From: Planctomycetaceae bacterium
Lineage (GTDB): Bacteria > Planctomycetota > Planctomycetia > Pirellulales > Pirellulaceae
Assembly: GCA_005778405.1 (NCBI GenBank)
Contig: SXOA01000173.1
Location: 1-51,459, forward strand
Length of the DNA: 51,459 bases
Direction: 5' to 3'
A model generated the notes under the pieces. The model was not told where the DNA came from. It ran no database searches and worked only from the letters and a program-made list of their open reading frames with translations. Of the stretch, positions 50,330 through 51,459 are shown piece by piece; position 1 is the stretch's first letter; each line of letters opens with the position of its first letter. Both the position numbers and the translations under genes were made by a program.

Positions 50330-51459
50330 GTGGCCGAATCGAGAGACCTGACTGAGCAGCAGATGGTGTTTTTGGATCCGGCCTTACTCGATCGGGGCCG
50401 GATTCAGGCGGGGCTGTCGTTGGGAGAACTGGCGGATAAGGCGCAGATTGACTACCGCACGGTGCGAGCTGTCTATCGCCACGGCGGGCTTCTCCCTTCC
50501 AAGGCCAAGGATTTGGCGGATACGCTTGGCTGCGATGTGCTTGAGCTACTGGCGCCTTGGGATCCGCGCTATGAGATTCCCAAAGGGGCAAGCCCGTGGC
50601 TGGGGGAGTCGGAGTGGGAGCGGGTCGCCCATCGGGAGCAGGGCCGCCAGGCCGCCAAAGGGCTCTATTACATCGTCTGCCAAATGCGGCATCGTCATAC
50701 GCCGTCGCGCCGCGGCAGAGGCAAGTTCTACGTGCTCAGTTGGCTTCGCGGGGATCTGAAGGCCGAATTGAAGCACAAACTCTCGCGTCACGCCGAAGTT
50801 TGCGCCCTTGTCAAGCAGCATCCGCACGTCGCAACAAACTTGAGCTCCTCACCCACGGCGACGGATGATGGTTGGTGGGTTGTGGATGACTGGGTCGGGG
50901 AGCTGTCGCTGGCCGATAAGCTCGAAGAGCAAGCCTGGCCGCGCGAGCGTCTGCCCCGCCTGTTGTACGAAGTTGCGCTCGGATTGTCGGCGCTTCACGC
51001 TGCCGGAGTAGTATTTCGAGAGCTTGCTCCGTCGCGCGTGCTCATTGACGACAAAGATGGCCGAGCGGTGCTTACAGATTTTGAGCTTGCGAAATTACTT
51101 GGTGGTGTTCCCTCGGTACCACCCGACTGGCCAGAGGATCCGTTTCGGGCACCAGAAGTGGATGACGGCCTTACCACCGTCGCTGCTGACATCTACAGCT
51201 TTGGCCGTCTGGCCGCAGCGGCTATCGCCGGGACCGTTCCCGACAGGTGTCAGGAAGAGGCTGTTTTTTCGCAGATCGAGATGCCCAAACGGCTGGCCAA
51301 GCTGTTCAAAGAGTCAGTTGTTGAGGGCGGTTCAAAACGGCGGCGGCGGGAGATAGTCGGGGCGGTTCAAAATGGCGGCGCACATTGGTGCCTGACTGAG
51401 AAGTGGGAAGATGGGGGCGTCAGCCCCTATTTTGCCCAGCTTTACAGGGAGGCCCAGGA
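50330..51459 (+). CDS. HTH-pseudokinase fusion protein, C-terminus outside the window
   Basis: At least 376 residues, open to the right edge. The GTG at 50330 has GGAG nine bases upstream; an in-frame ATG at 50363 has none. Residues ~20-75 form an XRE-like helix-turn-helix (RIQAGLSLGELADKAQIDYR). From ~105 a kinase-like lobe follows: LYYIVCQMRHRH, then VVDDWVGELSLADKLEEQAW and a helix LLYEVALGLSALHAAGVV. The catalytic loop, normally HRDLKPxN, reads FRELAPSRVL (residues 229-238); the DFG position reads DFE (250-252); an APE-like site and DIYSFGRLAAAAI follow. With His, Asp, Lys and Asn all changed, catalysis is unlikely and sensing or scaffolding more likely. It is divergent from the ATPase operon. 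Confidence 0.75.
   Translation, partial: MAESRDLTEQQMVFLDPALLDRGRIQAGLSLGELADKAQIDYRTVRAVYRHGGLLPSKAKDLADTLGCDVLELLAPWDPRYEIPKGASPWLGESEWERVAHREQGRQAAKGLYYIVCQMRHRHTPSRRGRGKFYVLSWLRGDLKAELKHKLSRHAEVCALVKQHPHVATNLSSSPTATDDGWWVVDDWVGELSLADKLEEQAWPRERLPRLLYEVALGLSALHAAGVVFRELAPSRVLIDDKDGRAVLTDFELAKLLGGVPSVPPDWPEDPFRAPEVDDGLTTVAADIYSFGRLAAAAIAGTVPDRCQEEAVFSQIEMPKRLAKLFKESVVEGGSKRRRREIVGAVQNGGAHWCLTEKWEDGGVSPYFAQLYREAQ
51325..51379. repeat. 20-bp direct repeat, 35 bases apart
   Basis: GGGCGGTTCAAAACGGCGGC at 51325-51344 recurs with one mismatch at 51360-51379. The 35-base offset is not a multiple of three, so the two copies are read in different frames within the HTH-pseudokinase gene. This points to a DNA-level repeat and not a protein repeat. 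Confidence 0.6.

Larger units (their letters stand above)
40290..51459. mobile_element. integrated mobile element at tRNA-Asn, right end outside the window
   Basis: Boundaries are inferred: the left end lies at or inside the 3' half of tRNA-Asn, and the right end was not found. Contents fit an integrative or mobilisable element: a large serine recombinase beside the tRNA, small unrecognised genes, replication-relaxation-like proteins, a VirD4/TraG-like ATPase and an HTH regulator-like gene. No copy of the tRNA 3' end was seen elsewhere in the window. No relaxase or mating-pair protein is visible, so the transfer type is unknown. Confidence 0.75.

Noticed and set aside
40290..51459. Right attachment site of the element
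   Set aside because: No second copy of the tRNA 3' end was found up to the window edge, so no right boundary is called.

Overview
The window looks like a planctomycete chromosome (phylum Planctomycetota). The evidence is gene content: a cytochrome-c/DUF1549/DUF1553 gene followed by a DUF1501 Tat protein and a sulfatase, a second DUF1501 gene, two PQQ-propeller proteins of the type common in that phylum, von Willebrand A proteins, MoxR/DUF58, and many exported enzymes of unclear substrate. The encoded tRNA lacks a 3' CCA. Genes are moderately GC-rich, often face each other, and several convergent pairs touch or overlap.

Positions 1-40216 read as ordinary chromosome. In order: a VWA lipoprotein and an alpha/beta hydrolase (minus); a kelch-like propeller and a PQQ-like lipoprotein (plus); a HEAT-VWA protein; DgkA; a SUKH protein; the sulfatase / DUF1501 / heme-DUF1549 operon (minus); an esterase; a phytanoyl-CoA-dioxygenase-like enzyme; a PIN-type toxin-antitoxin pair; peptide deformylase; a second PQQ protein; a repetitive cysteine-rich exported protein; RNase Y; a YiiX-like peptidase; a CxxCH protein with a terpene-cyclase-like toroid; an RND/MMPL exporter; dihydropteroate synthase; a block with a family-2 glycosyltransferase and two tandem TPR-bearing membrane glycosyltransferase-like proteins; a lone DUF1501 protein; MoxR with a zinc ribbon plus DUF58; and PurF. 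Short imperfect arrays of 7-bp units recur through this part, mostly at gene boundaries, and in places they read into the ends of coding sequences.

From tRNA-Asn (40217-40289) to the right edge the sequence looks like an integrated mobile element whose far end is outside the window. A large serine recombinase abuts the tRNA, and its reading frame runs antisense through the whole tRNA. Next come a run of small unrecognised genes with intergenic hairpins, and then a tightly overlapping six-gene minus-strand operon: a small protein, a two-gene unit of winged-helix/replication-relaxation-like proteins, a VirD4/TraG-like ATPase with an unusually large membrane part, and a second, diverged copy of the two-gene unit. 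Facing away from this operon is a gene, open at the right edge, for an HTH domain fused to a kinase-like domain that lacks the catalytic HRD residues. No relaxase or mating-channel protein is seen in the window. This element module is the best candidate for an undescribed system.

Functional assignments rest on motifs read by eye; no database search was possible.
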